Source: Melampsora larici-populina 98AG31 (taxonomy: Eukaryota > Basidiomycota > Pucciniomycetes > Pucciniales > Melampsoraceae). Taken from it: a stretch of 64,000 bases of DNA. Where the stretch lies: NCBI RefSeq assembly GCF_000204055.1, contig NW_006768785.1, forward strand, positions 937,496-1,001,495, written 5' to 3'. A program made the position numbers and the translations under genes. Numbering within the stretch: position 1 is the first letter of the stretch; the number at the start of each line of letters is the position of its first letter. Shown here in pieces: positions 61,252 through 64,000 of the stretch. Below the pieces are notes generated by a model. It was given only the letters and a program-made list of their open reading frames with translations, did not search any database and was not told the origin of the DNA.

Positions 61252-63777
61252 ATGTTGAGTTCCTCTGATTCTGACTCTGACACATCCTCTATATCAATCA
61301 GACCGGCAATTGCAGTTCTCAAGATTATTGTCAAGGCAGGACTTGATTACCTTGCTTCTATAACCACTGAGAAGAAGCCATGTCAAACATCAAAGCTTTG
61401 AGGAAATCAATATACAAAGGAAATCCTCATAGACAGTGATGTTTGATTTAGAGAACTGTGTTGAATGGACAAGCTTCTACAAGCTTGCCTTCAAGGGACT
61501 AATCAAAGCCCTTAAAGGCAAGCTTGTCATTCACCGCAAGAGGAGTGTTACGGTGGAAGAGCAAGTTATGATCTTTTTATATATTGTTGGAAATTCTGGA
61601 TCCAATTGAGTCGCCGGAGAACGCTTTCAATACTCTGGACATACCATCAGCTGTTACTTCAACAAAGTCTGCTGTGCCATTGCTTCTCTTGAATCCATTT
61701 ACATTGTTCAACCTACCGGAGGGGAGATATGTCCAAAGGAAATCAGGAATAATCCTTGCTTCACACCTTACTTCGACAAATGTGTGGGTGCCATTGATGG
61801 CACCCACATTCCTTGTATTGTTCCTGCTGACCAACAACCAGCCCATCAAAACCACCAAGGGGATCTTAGCCAGAAAGTTCTAGCCGGCTGTTCCTTCAAT
61901 ATGATGTTTACATTTGTCTATGCCGGTTTAGAAGGATCCCACACCAATCACGGCCCCCATCTACTAGGCTCTGGCCTGCCAGAGCCTACCACTGACTCCA
62001 TGAAAGATTCAGGAAAGATTCATGAAAGAGTCAGGAAGATTTCAGAATGACTTCAACATAATATCATGTGGGGCCATTTGCCTGTCAGACCACCAAAATT
62101 CCAATGTCATCATATGTCATCATAAATCTGTACACACCTGCTCCTGTATTCACAGATCAAGAATATATAGTCTATTGAACTTTATCATGTAAATTGACTG
62201 AGTTATTGAGGTTTGAAAAAAAATCACGGATAAAAAATACTATTTTTGTACTATACATAAGACTTGGATCTTGGATATCTTAAATCTCTGTCAATATATA
62301 TATACATTAAATTTGATAATATCTTCTGCATTATGTTTCTCCACATTTCTGTTCCCTACAGCCTTTGTCTATGGGCAGTATTTCTATATGTAATTGCGGA
62401 TTATATACAGAAGTTGGATTTCCTGAAGTTCTTTGACCTTGAGGCAAATTGTGAGGAAATTTAGGGCACAAATTAGGCTCAAATAGACCGATATGAATGT
62501 AAATAATGATTTCCAAAAGTTTCTGCCATCAATTTATTCATATCCTTCTTACAATCAACAAATCAAGGAAATATTGGACTGCTCATGTAGAATTCACAAT
62601 TACATATAGAAATATGCCTTTTGGACAAAGGCTGCAAAAACAAAAAATGTAGAAAAGTGTATTGTACAGTGGAATATAAAATTTATTTTATATGTATATT
62701 GATAAAGATTTAAGATATCCAAGACTCCAGCCTTTTGTATAGTACAAAAATAGTAATTTTTATCCGTGTTTTTTTTTCAAACCTCAATATCTCAGTCAAT
62801 TTACATGATAAAGTTTAATAGACTATATATTCTTGATCTGTGAATACAGGATATGATGTCATATGATGACATTGGAATTTTGGTGGTCTGACAGGCAAAT
62901 GGCCCCACATGATGTTATGTTGAAGTCATTTTAAAATCTTTCTCAATCTTTCATGAATCTTTCATGAAGCCGTGGTAATCTCTGGCCTGCCAGAGCCTAG
63001 TAGCTGGGGGCTGTGGATGCTCGTGTTCTTCACCAAGCACTTGAAGAACAAAGATTTGTAATTCCTGAAGGTAAGATAGATTCTTTTTTTTGAAAACATT
63101 GTACTTTGATATTGATCTGTTTTTTCAATTCAGATCAGTTCTATCTTGCTGACACTGGTTATGCTAACGTACCAGGCTTTCTGACGCCTTATCAATCGGT
63201 GTGGTATCACCTCAAGGAGTGGAGAAATTCCCACTTGACACCACAAAACCCAAAAGAACTTTACAATCACCGACATTCAGCACTTCAAATTGTCATCAAA
63301 CGTATCTTTGGAGTCTCAAACATGAGATTTCCAATCCTGGCTTTGATGCCATCTTATCCTTATAAGACACAAGTAATAATTGTTGTAGCTTGCTGTGTCC
63401 TGCACAATATCATCAAAATTGAATTGGGTGAAGATGAATTTTATGTGGAATACATGTTGAAGGAGTGCTTGGAAAGGAGAATGGCGGATTATGGGGAACC
63501 AGATTGGGTCAAGCCTAACCCAAATCAACACACTCAAGCCTCTGAACAAAGGGACAACCTTGTGAGTCAATGTTTTGTGATTTTGTTAATGCACCAGTGG
63601 CACATAGGCAAGCTTGATCATTTGAAAACTGATATGGAGACTCTTTGTGGCTTGTTATTTCAGCAAAAGTTCAATTCAAATCATCTTTGGAAATGTATTA
63701 CTTTATACTATATCATTCAAGTTAATCATTTCATTCAAGTTAAAGGTAAACCGTGTTTGCCGGCAAAACCTGATTAA
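61252..63777 (+). pseudogene. Decayed Harbinger-type transposase split by an inverted-repeat element
   Basis: The frame from 61252 begins Ser/Asp-rich and aligns with the Harbinger N-terminus (TKEIL, FREL, MDK). TGA codons at 61399, 61444, 61462 and 61607 all sit where Arg is expected, and there is a frameshift near 61470. The catalytic part then reads VCCAIASLES, CVGAIDGTHIPCIVPADQQ (first Asp) and FTFVYAGLEGS. There the coding sequence is cut by the 61949-63015 insertion and resumes with VDARVLHQALEEQRFVIPE. After an intron at about 63070-63132 it continues DQFYLADTGYANVPGFLTPY (second Asp), IKRIFGVSNMRFPIL (Glu region altered: an Ile-Lys precedes RIFG) and CCVLHNIIKIE. Related to, but distinct from, the two other Harbinger transposases here. 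Confidence 0.8.
61949..63015. mobile_element. Long-inverted-repeat (foldback-like) non-coding element
   Basis: The left arm (about 61949-62290) and right arm (about 62700-63015) are inverted copies over more than 300 bp with roughly nine-tenths identity, for example CATGTGGGGCCATTTGCCTG and its complement. Each end contains the self-palindrome GGCTCTGGCCTGCCAGAGCC or a close copy. The central 400 bp is AT-rich with no coding capacity. It interrupts the transposase after GLEGS. Confidence 0.85.
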
Positions 63778-63951
63778 ACTCCCAATCCCTACTACCAATT
63801 TCCAGGTTTACACGTTCAACAGATTTAACCTGATTTGCACGCGCCTCACCCCAAATTTGTTCCTCACTCCTCTCAATAAATTCTTCTATACCCTCAATCC
63901 AAGTAATTTCCATTCAAACAAATTCATCAAAACTTTCAACACAACAAATCA

Positions 63952-64000
63952 ATGTCAACATCAGACTCAAGCTTTAATGAACTCTTTTCAATCTCATTCA
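63952..64000 (+). CDS. Start of an ORF cut by the window edge
   Basis: An ATG opens MSTSDSSFNELFSIS and stays open to the last base. It could be the partner gene of the decayed Harbinger element or an unrelated gene; too short to assign. Confidence 0.3.
   Translation, partial: MSTSDSSFNELFSISF

Noticed and set aside
61399..61609. In-frame TGA codons as recoded sense codons or selenocysteine
   Set aside because: They occur only in decayed transposases that also have frameshifts and insertions, replace Arg rather than Cys, and host genes here use TGA as a normal stop.

Overview
The window looks like nuclear DNA of a basidiomycete in the rust lineage (Pucciniomycotina, most likely Pucciniales). 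The evidence is AT-rich coding sequence broken by many short GT-AG introns with lariat-type signals, fungal genes (Atm1, Ste11 with SAM and RA-like domains, recyclin-1, S10 carboxypeptidase, P450), small secreted proteins, a DUF6589 gene of the type abundant in rusts and agarics, and very dense transposon content. The species cannot be fixed from the sequence alone.

Layout. 1-4851 is the 3' part of a Ty3/gypsy retrotransposon: RNase H and integrase on the plus strand, then an antisense spliced ORF with a zinc-cluster motif, then a putative 3' LTR. It ends inside a decayed DUF6589 gene (4852-7391, minus). 7989-22890 is a gene-rich block, all plus strand: a SelO-type AMPylase with Cys in place of Sec, a 12-exon cytochrome P450, a 15-exon secreted serine carboxypeptidase and a 12-exon mitochondrial Atm1 ABC transporter. 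23460-28221 is a Tc1/mariner-like element with a 3.0-kb hAT element nested inside it. 28882-30124 codes a MIT-like protein with a hydrophobic C-terminal half. 31985-37716 is the Ste11-type MAPKKK (1,707 aa as spliced here). 38844-40147 (minus) is a predicted secreted protein.

41354-50341 is mostly mobile DNA: a TIR-flanked non-coding element, an apparently intact PIF/Harbinger element (transposase plus Myb-like partner, perfect TTA target duplication), a second Harbinger-type element with about 105-bp TIRs and a broken transposase, and a short MITE. 51149-54916 is recyclin-1 (F-box/Sec10-like) ending in a CAAX-type tetrapeptide. 55543-56524 (minus) is a small cysteine-rich secreted protein. 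58577-60847 is a decayed hAT-like transposase and 61252-63777 is a decayed Harbinger transposase, itself split by a 1.07-kb long-inverted-repeat element. A new ORF opens at the right edge.

The host genes are functionally unrelated: organelle redox and Fe-S export (SelO, Atm1), MAPK signalling (Ste11), endosomal recycling (recyclin-1), and secretion (carboxypeptidase and two candidate effectors). The most notable signals are the antisense Zn2Cys6-like ORF in the gypsy element, the intact two-gene Harbinger element, and stop codons in decayed transposases that repeatedly sit where arginine CGA is expected, nearly always as TCGA to TTGA. That pattern fits CpG/TCG-directed mutation. Exon boundaries were assigned by hand from splice signals and reading-frame continuity.
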